Shown: positions 43,701 to 53,083, numbered from the stretch's first letter. The stretch is 64,000 nt of DNA from Adiantum capillus-veneris (GCA_014529385.2 CM043966.1:104543087-104607086), one strand, 5' to 3'. Numbers and translations are program-made. The notes: a model not told the origin generated them from the letters alone.

Positions 43701-46700
43701 TTTTGGCGTCCGTATGGCTGAAAAACAGTCAATTTACAACGCATACACAGCGCTGAAAATGCACCTGTACGGTGAGGTTACGACCCTCACCGGTGCCTGC
43801 TTTGGAGTAGCAGTTAGCTACCCATGTTCCTGCTCAAGAAGGCTCTTGCCTCAGCACAAAAGCATGAACCCACATAGTTGTACATCAGTCAAATGAAGAG
43901 CCCTCTTGTGGGGCATGACATAACTGCATGTGGGGGGGGGGGGGGAGGGAGAGAGTATGTGTAGTGTGCAGGGAATCACTCCTAGCACCACACTGTACAT
44001 GAGAGGGAAAGAAAGCACTCCATAGCTCTTAACCAGTGACAGGTTCTCAATGAAGCATCCCCCCAGCATAAATCGAGTGCCCCCTCTTCTACGCTTGACC
44101 TGTAATACATCCGTGAACAAATAGATGCAAAAAGGGGAAGATTTCCATGGCTGCCAAAACCTGCGTATCGCTGAAAATGCAACAAAACAGCCCTGTAAAC
44201 ACGTATCTGATACCTTCCAATGCTGAAAATGAGCTCCTTGGTCCTAGGTAAATTCATGGGAAGCTCAAAAATGAAGAGAGATGGCTGAAAATATGAGTTA
44301 TCAGGCTCCAAAACTGCTCCAAAAAATCCGTTACGAGTTCTGTTTTCCCAGACTTGGTAAATTGGCCAAAAAGTGCCACTTGGCACTTATACATACAATT
44401 TCCCCGCATTGGGCTTCCTGCTTAAGAATCTCTCGATTGGTGCATCAGTTGACTTTGCAACAGAGTAGTTGACTTTGCAACAGAGTAATAAAATGTTCCC
44501 CTTGTCATTCTGAAGCTAATGACACGAACAGATTTCATGGCCCAAAATAGCAGTTCCCTAAGTTTTAGGAGATGCTTCCGTTGGGCTCCCACTGGTCATC
44601 TGACCATCTATCCTCATTGGGACCACATCCAAAAGTGCAATGTGGCCCGACTGTCGGATACTTTCTGTTGGTGATCCCACCTTGACTTTATGCCTTTATT
44701 GAGTCCAACCGTTTGCTACTTCAAAAAGAGGGTCTCAAAAATAAAACAAAAATCATTGGAAAGAAACCAACAACTAAGGTTAGCAGTTGCCACGTCCTCG
44801 TGACATAGTTAACAGCTGCCACGTCCTCGTGACATCTCTCCACTTCCTTGTCACAGGTTACCTCGATGAAATAAAGTCACTGATTTCTTTGAGATTTCAG
44901 GGATACTAAAATGCTGACAGTATTCTGTTGAATGACTTTAAGTAATGATATACATTTGAAATGGAATTCCTCAAATGAATATGTTACATGTGCTCTCTCA
45001 TGTGTGTATTGTTTGAAGATGAAATAACTGCAGCATTTTATCTTAGTCACCCAAGGGGTGATGTGAATGTAATAGTAATGTTTGATACGTGTCGAAAAGA
45101 TGAAATAACTGCAGCATTTTATCTTAGCCACATGAGGGGTGATGTGTTACAGGCTTGGACACAAACCACTGAACTTTGAGAGAGAGAGAGAGAGACGGCA
45201 CGATGGAGTTCCATGCCCAGAAGCACTGTTGTTTGAAAGTGACCTTCTTAAATGAAGAGGTCAGTAGAAAAGAATCCCAAAACCTCTCGTAATATGCGTC
45301 CAAAGTATCACCCTTGGTTATCCGAAGATGGTTCCAAGCGGTTCTCACATCTCGCTCGTACTCTTGAGTCAACCAAGAAGAAATAAAGAGCCGTTTGAAC
45401 TTCAACCACTTAACCAGAGCTTCTTTCCTCGGAAGAAGAGTGGACCACCATGTTCGAGCATTTCCCTTTAAAAACGATGCGGCCCTCCTGCTCTTGGAGT
45501 GCTCTAAGTAATGCCCTCCAGAGAAGGCTATCTCGAACTGCTGAATGAAAGCCAAAGCCCTCAGAGCATCTCGGAATCTAGAAAAGAATTCAAATTTTAT
45601 TGATTGTCCACCCTCTCTAAATTTCTTGCTCTTATCCTCGAGGAAATCGTACTGGTTGGCTCTATAAAAGTGCTTCTTCTTCGCATAAAACATGTGATCG
45701 TAGGAGTCTGAACTGTCAGAGGATGACTCCGCTGTAAACTATCAAAAACTGGTCGGAATCTGATCTTCTTTACCTTTTTCTTGTTCTTTTCAAAGCTTTG
45801 CTTTTTGCTTCGCTTCTTGCCCTTACTATCCCCCTCGCTCAAGTCAGAAGAGGAAGCACTCGAAGAACTCTCAGAAGAAGAACTGGATAGTCCTTCAAAA
45901 TGCACACGCTTCTTCTACTTTCTTGCAGATGCAAAAGAAGATTGACGGCCCAAGTAACCGGGGAAGTAGTTTCCTTCTTGCGCTTCTTCAATTGCTTTTT
46001 CAAGGGCTTCTTCGTGTCCAGAAGATGACTAATCTGGGTCTGGACCATCTCTTGAAGTTCTTCTTCAGTGAAGATCCTCGGAGTAGGAGGCTTCTTGATT
46101 GCCGGTTTGATTGGTGGTACAATGGCTTTCTACCACTGAGTATGCACTTCAGCCATCGACTGCTGGGTCGAAAATTTTGCAAATTGGGGATCTTTAGCAA
46201 ACTGAAGCATCTGTTTTGTGCACTCGTCAACCTAATCTCAACGTTGCATCTCCAAGAGTTCGTACTGTGTGGGCCGAGGTGGCCCGTACTCATCTTCCGC
46301 TAAGTCGCTTGAATTTGCCGTATTGCCTCCTCCCGCCTCAGTGATTGCAGAAGAGTTGTTTTGCAAATATGTTGTAATCGCGGACAATTACTCTCTTTCA
46401 AGAAGGGGAGATGTCACAAACTGCTGACGTGTCAAAGCCTTGAAGAATGGAGCCAACTTGCAGATACCGGTCGAGGGGCCTTAACCCTAAGAAATAAAAG
46501 GTAACAGAAGAAGAAGTCCTATCAACCTATGGGGACCCCGTCCGATGGAGCCCCAAGTGACAAAATAAAGCAGGACCCACACACACACACACACACACAG
46601 AGAGAAAGAATTACATAGAAGTTGTACGAAAATTCCGGAAATTGCGCTGACATGATGACGTGGCAGGTTGTATGGATTTTCACGTTTTGCGCCGACTGCT

Positions 46701-49700
46701 GTACGGAATTCCGTGATTTATGCTGGCAACTTTTTGGCATTGCTTTTGGACCAGAAGCTTTTGAGTTTTGAAGGCTTTTCATTGTAACTGCTTTTCAGGC
46801 CAAGGGCCTTTAAATATGTGCTAAGCGCTCATTCTTTGGCATGCTTCCTGGGAGAAGGTGCAGAGTCTCGAGTACCGGCTTGTACACTGTTGATGCAATA
46901 TTAAGAAATACCGAAAGGGGCGCCAAGGTTTGGGGCCAATACTCTCTGGGGTGAAATTCCGCTACTCCGTCGTCTCTCTGTCTCAGTTCAGTTGTTATTG
47001 AAGTGCTAAAAGTTTGTTCAATTTGTTCTTTTCTATTGGCACGTGGTGCCCGGCTTGTGACATGCTCGCTCTCAGACTCTGCGTCCAGATGCTCTGAGAA
47101 GTGAGCCCCCTTAGGTCACTTATAAACATTACAAGGGGTGCTAAAAGCAGAGCCCCAAAAGCATGTAATCCCAAAATCACGCAGCCAAAAGCTGTCAGCA
47201 CGGCCGGCGGAAATCTGTACAATGCCACGTCAACGTTGTCAGCGCGATCTCCGTAAATCCGTACAGCCACGTCAACGGTCAATGCAATCTACGGCGTCCG
47301 TACAACTGCCACGTCAACCGTAGTTTTTACTGCCTAGTTGTCTCTTTGGCCCCTCGGTAGTTGTCCATAAGTTGGCACAATTTATTAGTTTGCAAGCTTA
47401 TTAGTTGGGCATACCACGTCATCAGTTTGTGACATCAACGCATTTTATAGAAATCTCTTTCAAGGTTCAAGCTTCTATCTTTTAGGGTTTGGGGTTAGTT
47501 CGTTCAATGTCTCTCGTCCACTCGGCGATTTCTCTTCCAGTTGGACATGCCACGTCATCACTTTGTGACATGATGTGCATGTGATAGTAATGAGATTTAA
47601 TAGATCAAGACATCCGTGAAAAGATCAGCGTAGTTCAGATGTGAATGCTAAATAAGCTACAATGATCATGATCCTCATCTAAGATCTCCACGGGGATAAC
47701 AATGTGAATGTTCAGTGACTATCATATTTGTGCAAGTGTTGGATGTGTGCAGTATAGTACGTCGCTAGGTTTTGGTCTATGTCTGTTTTGCAGGGGCAAT
47801 CGAGGGCAATTACAATTCTTTCAAGAGGGGGCTATGTCACAAACTAATGACGTGGCATGGCTTAACTCGCGAAACCTGGCCGAGGGGCCTAAACCCTAGC
47901 AAAGAGGAGGAGAAGAAGTTATTACCAACTTACTAAAGATGGTCGAGGGGCCTAAAAGATGAGGGTTCGGATTTATAAAAATCCTAACCCTACCGTGACA
48001 AAACCTGGCTGAGGCTAAAAACCTTATAAATAAAGCAGAGCCACCACAATTGCATAGAGATGCAGACGTGGCACTTCGTACGGATTTCCACGATTTTCGA
48101 TAGCTAACCGCCGTAACATAGCGTACAAAATTCTACGATTTATGGGGCAGTTCTTTAAGCGCTAGCTTTTGAAGCACAAGCTTTTAAGAGTCACACCTTT
48201 TGAGGGCACCAGCTTTCGGACCTCTTATACTGTTTTTAAGCATGGTAGGCCCTCCCTCTTCATCATATTAGCTTGGGAGCACTGCGAGAGATAGGACCCT
48301 CAGACATTTGTACTCTTGCAAAGTAATAATAAAGCAATATCGAAATGGGCATCAGACTTTGGGGCCAATGCACCTTGGCTCGGAACTCCGTCGTTCTGTG
48401 TCAACTCTCCTCTTTTCTCTCTCCCTCTATTCAAGTTTGCAAATTTCCCACATGTGTTGTTGTAGATCTTTGACTTGGTGTGTCCAAGTCGATTACACTC
48501 TGGCAAAACCATCCATCACTCACCTGAGGTAGAAGGACTACCTTCGGGAGAGTGTGGGTGTCCCAAACCAAAGTGCATACTCTAGATATACATATTGTCT
48601 TGGCAGCGACTGAAGCTGCCATGCGCGAGGTCTCTAAGATAGTCCCATTCCTAGATAAAAGCGGGAGATACTCTTCTAAGGCCCAAGAAGTAGACTAAAA
48701 TGGGCAAATCTGCTTTCTCGACAAGAACATCAAAAGTTGGAACAAAACCATGGCGTCACTGTCGAAAATGAGCTTTGATTTCTCGGATGGCCAGCGGGAT
48801 CCTCAAAATGACCTTGGAAGCAGTCTCCAACTCAATCTGGTAGTAACCACGCCCGAGGAGCTATACGTCAATGATCTTTCCCACCTCTGCAAGAAGGCAG
48901 CCTGGAGGGGGTGGCATGAAGGCGCTCCACCTCTGCTGCAAGGCTCGCTTGCTCGGCGATAGAGCAAGTCGGATGGTGTGCTCTGCCGGGGGGGGGGGGG
49001 GGGGGCCTTCATCTGAGTCCCTTTGGGCCGGAGCAAGAGCCTTCACCTGTGTTTGCTACTGAAGAAGAGAAAAAGGTGAGCACACAGCAACAGCGAGCTC
49101 TATTCTTCGTTTACTTTCGTTCTAGACGATCATATCTTTCGAATGATGGTTGTGGCTTTGGTCATCTATTCAAGAGGCCTTGATGTGCTGTCATGTTTCT
49201 TGCACGTGACAGCCAAAGCAGATAAGGACCATTTTAGGTCCTCCGTCTTGGGATTAGGTAGTTAGTTATTATTGGTACACTGCAACTACAGGAGGCTTGA
49301 TGCTTTATCTACAATGATAGAAGGCTTGAAACATGATTCAGTTAGTTAGTCGAGCTTGTGCTCTTTCACTGCAGAAAAATATAATGATTTAACCTCGTTG
49401 ACAGAAAGCTTAGACATGAATTTTTATTAACAATGGACAAATTATATTTACCAGTATAATCGGAAATGCAAAAGTCACAGTGGCATTAGCAGAAAAGTTT
49501 ATAAGAAGAGAGAAACTAGAAGCCCATGCCCGAGTCCTCAAAGGGAAAATTTCTGAGAGTAAGAGCCAGCCCATGGGTCCAAAGGACACCTGAAAAAAAC
49601 CAGCTTAAGCGCTTCATGATGAGCATACATAACTACACCCATTGAAACGCATGCAGCTTAACCATTTTTAAAGCAAGGAACGAGCACATCATACTTCAAA

Positions 49701-50499
49701 AAGATACCTGATAGGCACCCACGTAACAAAGCAAGGCAATGACTGCTAAAACTGATCCACAAGGCACAAATGCATAATATGCTGCCAGTACAAAGAGGGA
49801 ACATGTCTGCCAAATAAAAGACAAAGAAGCTTAGCTTAAAACATTATCTCTGTGCAAACCATCTTTTATGCAGAACAAACTACCAATTTACCAAGATCCC
49901 CACGCCTCCAATCAACAATGGTCGGCGACCTATTTTATCGACCTTCCAGACTGCAATCAATGTCATAATAATCTGCAAAATTAAGCAGTGTAGTAACTAC
50001 TTAAATTTCCACAACTAGAAAGCCTTAGCTGAAAGGCATTTTGTTCAAAAGGCGTCGTACTTCAATGGAAAGCACAGGAACAATTGCCAGTAGTGCAGAT
50101 AAGTTTCTATCCATAACAACACACTTATTCTCTGAGCACTAAGAAAATACTATGTCGAGACATAAAGAAGGAAAATTTCCCTGGAAACAGTATCTTAAAT
50201 ATAGTTTTCATGCTTGCGATTAAACAACTCTACAGAGGAGCAGCAGTCCCTAGAGTCAAACTAAACCATTAAAACTTCAAGCCAAAAATCAGTCATTGTA
50301 CTTGAGAGTGACTGAAACTTGAAAAATTTAGCATAATTAAGGAAACAATGCTGTCAGTACTCCTAGTCATACAAAATGCAAAATCCAATAGCTTTAAAAG
50401 CGTATTCCAGCACCTCAATGCTTATTGATATAGCACCTTGAAAACTGCAAGAACTATCGAAATTTTTGCAGCATCTGAGACACGAGAGAATCCAACAGT
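37654..50499 (-). CDS. Sugar transporter gene (vacuolar glucose / D-xylose symporter-like MFS), 3' part, five coding exons
   Basis: Exons 50499-50437, 49972-49892, 49806-49708, 49589-49452 and 37788-37654 join in phase 0 to 171 codons plus TGA. All introns are AG/GT bounded. The protein covers about the last third of a 12-span MFS sugar porter: VDKIGRRPLLIGG (loop 8-9 motif), the helix YYAFVPCGSVLAVIALL, GPMGWLLLSEIFPLRTR (helix 10 and following loop), and the C-terminal signature VVPETKGLSLEEIEAK. Exon order and wording best fit the plant VGT1/XYLP group, which moves hexoses across the vacuolar membrane (family knowledge). Upstream exons are not in the window; the last intron is 11,663 bp. 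Host gene; expression not testable here. Confidence 0.9.
37789..38917. other. Start of the giant intron, no TE coding recognised
   Basis: Mixed sequence without polymerase or gag frames. It passes into a non-autonomous LTR fragment near 38918. Confidence 0.45.
38918..39319 (+). repeat. LTR end and gag start fragment of the gag-only LTR family
   Basis: 38918-39150 matches the downstream part of the LTR at 59290-59550 (TGTACGGATTT..CGCAA, GAAGCTTTTGGGA, AGAATAAATA, GAGAGC). 39158-39319 matches the gag N-terminus at 57007-57117 (CACACAGTATGA, CAACCTCGACAGCAAGTTGA, CCCCAATATGCAAAATTTTT). It is interrupted at 39320 by the LTR of the second copia element. Confidence 0.8.
39320..39547 (-). repeat. 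3' LTR of the second copia element (228 bp)
   Basis: Minus-strand start TGTTACCATAACATG after a polypurine tract (CACTCCAGGGGGGATT on the minus strand, 39548-39563), and end CCCTAAATTCCAACA. Termini are TG...CA. Confidence 0.82.
39564..40353 (-). pseudogene. pol: Copia 2 RNase H segment
   Basis: Pieces in three frames: YQTAVGCLIYVCNTRLDIQF and HWQVVKRIFRYLSGTLHLGL, acidic residues in FSDSDW, SSCEAEY and YTDSQSA, then HIEVHYHYVRERLSTGEISL and LVDLFTKALF. At least two frameshifts and some substitutions. Confidence 0.85.
40362..41345 (-). pseudogene. Copia 2 gag N-terminus fused to reverse transcriptase
   Basis: From the right: LDADNCSMWAYMMQHVL and QARWDVKDVHAHALIALSV are copia gag (UBN2) motifs, with one frameshift near 41280. 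After an in-frame TAG (41034-41036) comes AWDILAGLYASRNEAKTALL, still gag, and then without a break DRCKARLVTKIFAQQEGIDY, the RT start. The junction is at about 40960. RT motifs TAFLNGDI, ASYGLKQSPSAWY and YVDDLLI follow, with a stop near 40753. About 2-3 kb (rest of gag, protease, integrase) is missing. Confidence 0.85.
41346..41706 (+). repeat. Direct repeat A, copy 1 (~360 bp)
   Basis: Starts TGAAACCGGCC and is about 90% like 43221-43582 (GGTAGGC, TTTCACCCGAAATTCTTTAC, GGCCCCAAAATTGGCGCC, TAGAGTCCTGGGAAT). It has an LTR-like TG start; the identity of the element is unknown. It ends where a gag-only-family LTR begins without its first bases. Confidence 0.85.
41707..42322 (+). repeat. LTR of the gag-only family, 5' end clipped
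   Basis: Begins AAACTGTTGACGTGTCAAAG, matching 46418 onward in the intact LTR, so TGTCAC is missing. It contains TGATGACGTGGCA twice, CTGTACGGATTTCC, GCAATATAAAGAAATACCG and TTGGGGCCAATACTC, and ends in TTGTGACG (CA to CG). A primer binding site follows. Confidence 0.85.
42324..42335 (+). other. Primer binding site, gag-only family
   Basis: TGGTATCAGAGC directly after the LTR: initiator tRNA-Met type. It makes the preceding LTR a 5' LTR of a plus-strand element. Confidence 0.9.
42336..43220 (+). other. Internal remnant after the 5' LTR
   Basis: A short ORF at 42531-42761 (76 codons, MPQVVPPPPAPESTRASNRQ near its end) may be the start of a gag-like gene. The rest has no coding. CAAGAGGGGGGTCTC at about 43206-43220 is polypurine-tract-like and sits directly before repeat A copy 2. 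Confidence 0.45.
43221..43582 (+). repeat. Direct repeat A, copy 2 (~360 bp)
   Basis: Second copy of the repeat starting TGAAACCGGCC, preceded by a polypurine-like tract as a 3' LTR would be. The similarity to copy 1 ends near CACTTCTACTGGCATA. Confidence 0.85.
43583..44446. other. No gene recognised
   Basis: Intron sequence with a 13-base G run near 43932-43945. ORFs of 60-134 codons show no recognisable domain. Confidence 0.45.
44447..44488 (+). repeat. 20-bp unit repeated twice
   Basis: AGTTGACTTTGCAACAGAGT occurs twice in direct succession. Confidence 0.95.
44777..44838 (+). repeat. ~30-bp unit repeated twice
   Basis: CCACGTCCTCGTGACAT occurs twice in similar contexts (AGCAGTTG... and ACAGCTG...). 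A third, weaker CCTTGTCACAGG follows. Confidence 0.85.
45016..45146 (+). repeat. ~50-bp direct repeat with 81-bp period
   Basis: GATGAAATAACTGCAGCATT and the following TTATCTTAG.CAC...GGGGTGATGTG occur twice, 81 bp apart, with three or four differences. Confidence 0.9.
45236..46303 (-). pseudogene. gag: gag of the gag-only LTR family, minus-strand copy
   Basis: Reads leftward from GPPRPTQYELLEMQR through acidic/Ser-rich linker pieces in several frames to the capsid domain: KKFREGGQSIKFEFFSRFRD, FIQQFEIAFSGGHYLEHSKS, NARTWWSTLLPRKEALVKWL. It is cut at about 45236, before the zinc knuckle. It is related to the gag at 56957-58250 and more distantly to the chromodomain gag (FIQQFD.AF). Confidence 0.85.
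46412..47062 (+). repeat. Complete LTR of the gag-only family (651 bp)
   Basis: TGTCACAAACTGCTGACGTG ... CGGCTTGTGACA, with inverted termini TGTCACAA/TTGTGACA. A polypurine tract (TCAAGAAGGGGAGA, 46398-46411) precedes it, so it is a 3' LTR. It contains an AC run near 46578-46597, TGATGACGTGGCA, two TGTACG-type blocks and GAATACCG-like R motifs. Confidence 0.9.
47063..47434 (-). repeat. Inverted LTR fragment of the gag-only family
   Basis: On the minus strand it starts TGTCACAAACTGATGACGTG at 47434 and runs left with three CCACGTCAAC/TGACGTGG repeats and CCGTACA/TGTACGG blocks. It meets the plus-strand LTR head-on at 47062/47063, forming an inverted pair. Confidence 0.82.
47435..47570 (-). 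repeat. Second inverted LTR-start fragment
   Basis: 47530-47570 on the minus strand again reads TGTCACAAAGTGATGACGTG then GCATGTCCAACTGG, an LTR start. 47435-47529 has no recognised origin. Confidence 0.65.
47571..47834 (+). repeat. 3' end of a gag-only element's internal region
   Basis: Matches 58930-59101 (GTGCAAGTGTTGGATGTGTG, TTTTGCAG..GCAATCGAGGGCAATTACAATTC, TTTCAAGAGGGGGCTA), ending in a polypurine tract directly before the next LTR. Confidence 0.82.
47835..48490 (+). repeat. 3' LTR of the gag-only family, diverged copy
   Basis: Starts TGTCACAAACTAATGACGTG. Contains GACGTGGCACTTCGTACGGA, CCGAGGGGCCTAAACCCTAG, GCAATATCGAAATGGGCATC and TTTGGGGCCAATGCACC. The last bases (TTGTGACA) are missing: it ends near GTCCAAGTC. 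Confidence 0.82.
48491..49451. other. Intron remainder, one small ORF
   Basis: ORF 48750-48962 (70 codons, MASLSKMSFDFSDGQRDPQN at its start) precedes a G run of 18 at 48989-49006. It looks like a decayed TE piece but was not matched. The rest, up to the transporter exon at 49452, has no feature. Confidence 0.4.
49452..49589 (-). CDS. Transporter exon with the SEIFP motif
   Basis: 46 codons. Acceptor TTTTTTTCAG|GTGTCC, donor ATACTG|GTAAAT. Encodes SFGPMGWLLLSEIFPLRTR then AWASSFSLLINFSANATVTF, i.e. two membrane helices with the loop between. Family members have R-G-R-G after PLRL/PLRT; here it reads R-A-W-A. The frame is otherwise intact. Confidence 0.92.
49708..49806 (-). CDS. Transporter exon, helix 9 region
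   Basis: 33 codons. Acceptor TTATTTGGCAG|ACATG, donor GCCTATCAG|GTATCT. Encodes SLFVLAAYYAFVPCGSVLAV and the next helix IALLCYVGAYQ, closely resembling the YY.F...PVLAV..LLLYVG.YQ block of VGT/XYLP transporters. Confidence 0.92.
49892..49972 (-). CDS. Transporter exon with DKIGRRPLL motif
   Basis: 27 codons. Acceptor TTAATTTTGCAG|ATTATT, donor ATCTTG|GTAAAT. Encodes MTLIAVWKVDKIGRRPLLIG; the D-x-x-G-R-R loop is a defining MFS sugar porter motif between helices 8 and 9. Confidence 0.92.
49973..50436 (-). other. Transporter intron (464 bp)
   Basis: Bounded by the donor CAAG|GTGCTATATC and the acceptor TTTTGCAG. AT-rich; no gene or TE recognised. Confidence 0.8.
50437..50499 (-). CDS. Transporter exon, most upstream one found
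   Basis: 21 codons. Acceptor GGCTACAG|ACTGTT, donor TTCAAG|GTGCTA. Encodes TVGFSRVSDAAKISIVLAVF, matching the AGFS.A.DA..VS...G.FK segment of VGT/XYLP proteins. The preceding exon (expected FQQ.TGQPS.LYY) was not found between 50500 and 64000. Confidence 0.88.
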
Positions 50500-50533
50500 C
50501 TGTAGCCATCAATGAGCACCAAAATCAATAAAT

Positions 50534-50654
<121 letters not shown>

Positions 50655-50669
50655 TCGGCTCCTCTCTCT

Positions 50670-50957
50670 TACTGTTTTTAGGGTTTTGCCACCACTTTTT
50701 TGCCGTTTTTAGGGTTTTGAAACTCTTTTTGGGCTGTTTTTAGGGTTTTGAAACTCTTATTTTTATGTTTTTAGGGTTCCAAAACTGTTTTTTTGCTGTT
50801 TTCTAGTGTTTCGTCGCTGTTTTTTAGGGTTTTTCCACTGTTTTTTAGGATTTCAAATTTGTGTTTGCTGTTTTAAAAGGTTTCAACGCTAATTTTCTTT
50901 GCTTTTAGGGTTTCGCAAGCGTTTCTTGCTGTTTTTAGAATTTCTTGTTATTTTTTG

Positions 50958-50960
<3 letters not shown>
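50670..50960 (+). repeat. ~30-bp imperfect tandem repeats with telo-box-like core
   Basis: About ten copies of a unit with core GTTTTTAGGGTTTTG followed by AAACT and a T run (near 50676, 50706, 50737, 50767, 50800, 50820, 50843, 50870, 50905, 50932). The complement of the core includes AAACCCTAA, the plant telo-box. The later copies are more diverged. Confidence 0.88.
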
Positions 50961-50994
<34 letters not shown>

Positions 50995-50998
<4 letters not shown>

Positions 50999-51729
50999 AA
51001 ACAAGAGAACCCAAACGCCAAGATACGGGACTCAAAAAAGAAGTCTCAGCCCTTAAACAGGAGCTTGCTGATAGAGTAAGCAATGGACTAGAGGAAGGCG
51101 AATTTCAACCCTCGGTAATTGATGAAATCAAGGAAATTAAGGAACAGGTAAGGTTGATCACAGAGGAAGAGAAGCTGAGTGTGGCAAAGACATCTTCATG
51201 GGCGGAGATGATAACAAGGACACAGAAAAAGGCGGACGAGGCTGAAAAATGGATCGAGGTCGCCAAGAAAGGGAAAGGTCAAGAAACTCCTTGTACACCG
51301 ACGCTTATTAACATGACTCTCGAAGAGGAACAAAGAAGGCGGATGCGAGCACTGCATGTGAGAGTGACCAGTCTCAAGGACATAAACAACGTGGAGAAAG
51401 AGGTCGCAAGCCTTACATCCATGATGGGGATGGAAAAGCCTTTGCACACAAAGGCATGGAGGGTAGGTAAGAAAAGTGATGGCCTGGGAGAGTCTTCAAA
51501 GGGGAGAGCTCTCATACTACGCTTCCCCTCGTCGGAAGAGAAGAAGGAATTCTTGAGGAAGAGGCCTACTCTCAAAAAGACAGGTATTTTCCTCGGTGAT
51601 GACCTGACCCTCTCACAGCTCGCACATATGAGAGAGGTAATGCCAGAGATTACAGCGGCAAGGGAGAAGGGAAAGATAGCCTTCTACAGAGATGGACGGG
51701 TGGTGATTTTAGAGCGGCGTATTGCATGA
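50995..51729 (+). CDS. LINE ORF1 (RNA-binding protein)
   Basis: An open frame runs from 50899, but the first 30 or so codons are translated repeat and CT run; the conserved part begins near TREPKRQDTGLKKEVSALKQ. A coiled-coil-like region (GLKKEVSALKQELADR) is followed by RMRALHVRVTSLKDINNVEK and RALILRFPSSEEKKEFLRKR, then a basic C-terminal domain ending REKGKIAFYRDGRVVILERR. This is the coiled coil-RRM-CTD plan of L1-type ORF1 proteins. The same family recurs decayed at 55320-56005. The true start codon is uncertain. Confidence 0.8.
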
Positions 51730-51759
51730 CGGTGCGAGACCTATGGGACCACACTGAAG

Positions 51760-52377
51760 ATGGCTACCTGGAACTGTAATGGGTCTATGAGGTTGGACGT
51801 GGGTGCATTTGAGGAGAGTTTCAAAGACAAGGATATTGTGTTCTTCTCAGAGACTCATCAGGCCCCTGGACAGGTAATGCCACATGTGGTGGGATACAGA
51901 TGGGAAACAGCTCACAGGACAAATGCGAGATCTGAGCACGGGAGTAGAGGTTCACGAGGAGTAGCAGTGCTATTTAGAGAGGAACTACAACCATTACTAC
52001 ATATTGTACGAAGAGATGATCATGCTAGATATATGTGGGTGAGACTGAGACCTGACATAGGTCGATTCCTATATATTGCCATATGTTACTTTCCTCCCAG
52101 TACATCAATGTATGCCGCATCTAGAGGGCAGTCGCCTTTCTCTATCCTAGATGATGACATTTGGGAGTTTTCAAGGGATGGTGATATCATTCTCCTAGGG
52201 GACTTCAATGCTCGAACGGGCAACTCGCAGACAGTCTTCTACGACACCTCAGATGAGGTGCTTCGAGAGCTGGATGCGGGTGAGTTGGGGCTTGACAGAT
52301 GCTCAGATGACAGAGAGCAAACAGTATGGGAGATACCTCATGGAAATGACGACCACACATGGATTAGCCATACTTAA
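51760..52377 (+). pseudogene. LINE ORF2 endonuclease domain
   Basis: Starts MATWNCNGSMRLDVGAFEES, 31 bp after ORF1. APE-type motifs: Asn in WNCNG, Glu in FFSETHQAP, WVRLRPDIGRFLYIAICYFP, and Asp-Asn in IILLGDFNARTG. The frame runs out at 52377, because a one-base shift near 52318 moves the reading to the next frame (YLMEMTTTHGLAILNGLQRF). Confidence 0.88.
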
Positions 52378-53083
52378 TGGCTTACAGCGATTTCCTGGAG
52401 CAGCCGGTTTCACATGCTTTCCACATAGACATGGGGCCAGTACAGTAGATTATGTTATGACACAACCGAGCTTTATCCCCTACATTCAGGATTTCACAGT
52501 GGGAGCCAGGCCAGTGGGCATAGCAGTAGATCATGCTCTATTGACACTGTCCGTTAAATTTCAGTATAGTACAACCCAGACACCAGGAGGCAGGCCACAC
52601 ACCCGCTATACATTTACACCAGAGACTGATTTCCTTTATACAGAGGAGATTTGGGACCGTCTATTGGAAGGCACAGCTGGCAGAAATGGTACAGGCCTCT
52701 CAGTGGAGGAGTGCACCAATATACTGACTGAGACACTGCATGGGGCTGCATCAGTGGCATATCCACACACTCAGCCGGGTAAGAGACGACATGCTGGGAG
52801 CATGCCACAGAATAGTTGGTATGATGAAAAATGCAGAGAGATGAGGACACAGCTTCAGAGGGATCTTCTGTTAGGAGTCATCACTTACAAACAGTCTCGG
52901 ATTGCTTTCCGACGCCTTGTGCGACGGAAGAAGCGAGCTTACCTAGCTCAGATGGAGCGAGACTTATATCAGATGTTATTGAGTAGGGACTCCGGAGAGG
53001 CATGGCGACTCTTCCATGAGCACTCTCCTCCACCAGTGATTACTTCACCTGATGTGTGGGGCCAATATGCGACATCATTGTAG
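52318..53083 (+). pseudogene. LINE ORF2, endonuclease end and linker
   Basis: In the frame of 52208-53083: GRYLMEMTTTHGLAILNG, STVDYVMTQPS and VGIAVDHALLTLSV (the SDH-type endonuclease end), then a basic linker (SRIAFRRLVRRKKRAYLAQM) and WRLFHEHSPPPVITSPDVWG. It stops at YATSL, where about 600 bp of fingers/palm RT coding is missing. Confidence 0.85.

Noticed and set aside
44120-44165. Minus-strand AAMEIFP near 44140, tested as the missing transporter exon
   Set aside because: The surrounding residues do not match the family and there are no splice sites. The real exon with SEIFP is at 49452-49589.
46578-46597. AC microsatellite in the LTR as a regulatory element
   Set aside because: Short, and absent from the other LTR copies; nothing supports a function.
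50670-50960. Interstitial telomere array
   Set aside because: TTTAGGG occurs once per roughly 30-bp unit within a longer diverged motif, not as continuous telomere repeats.
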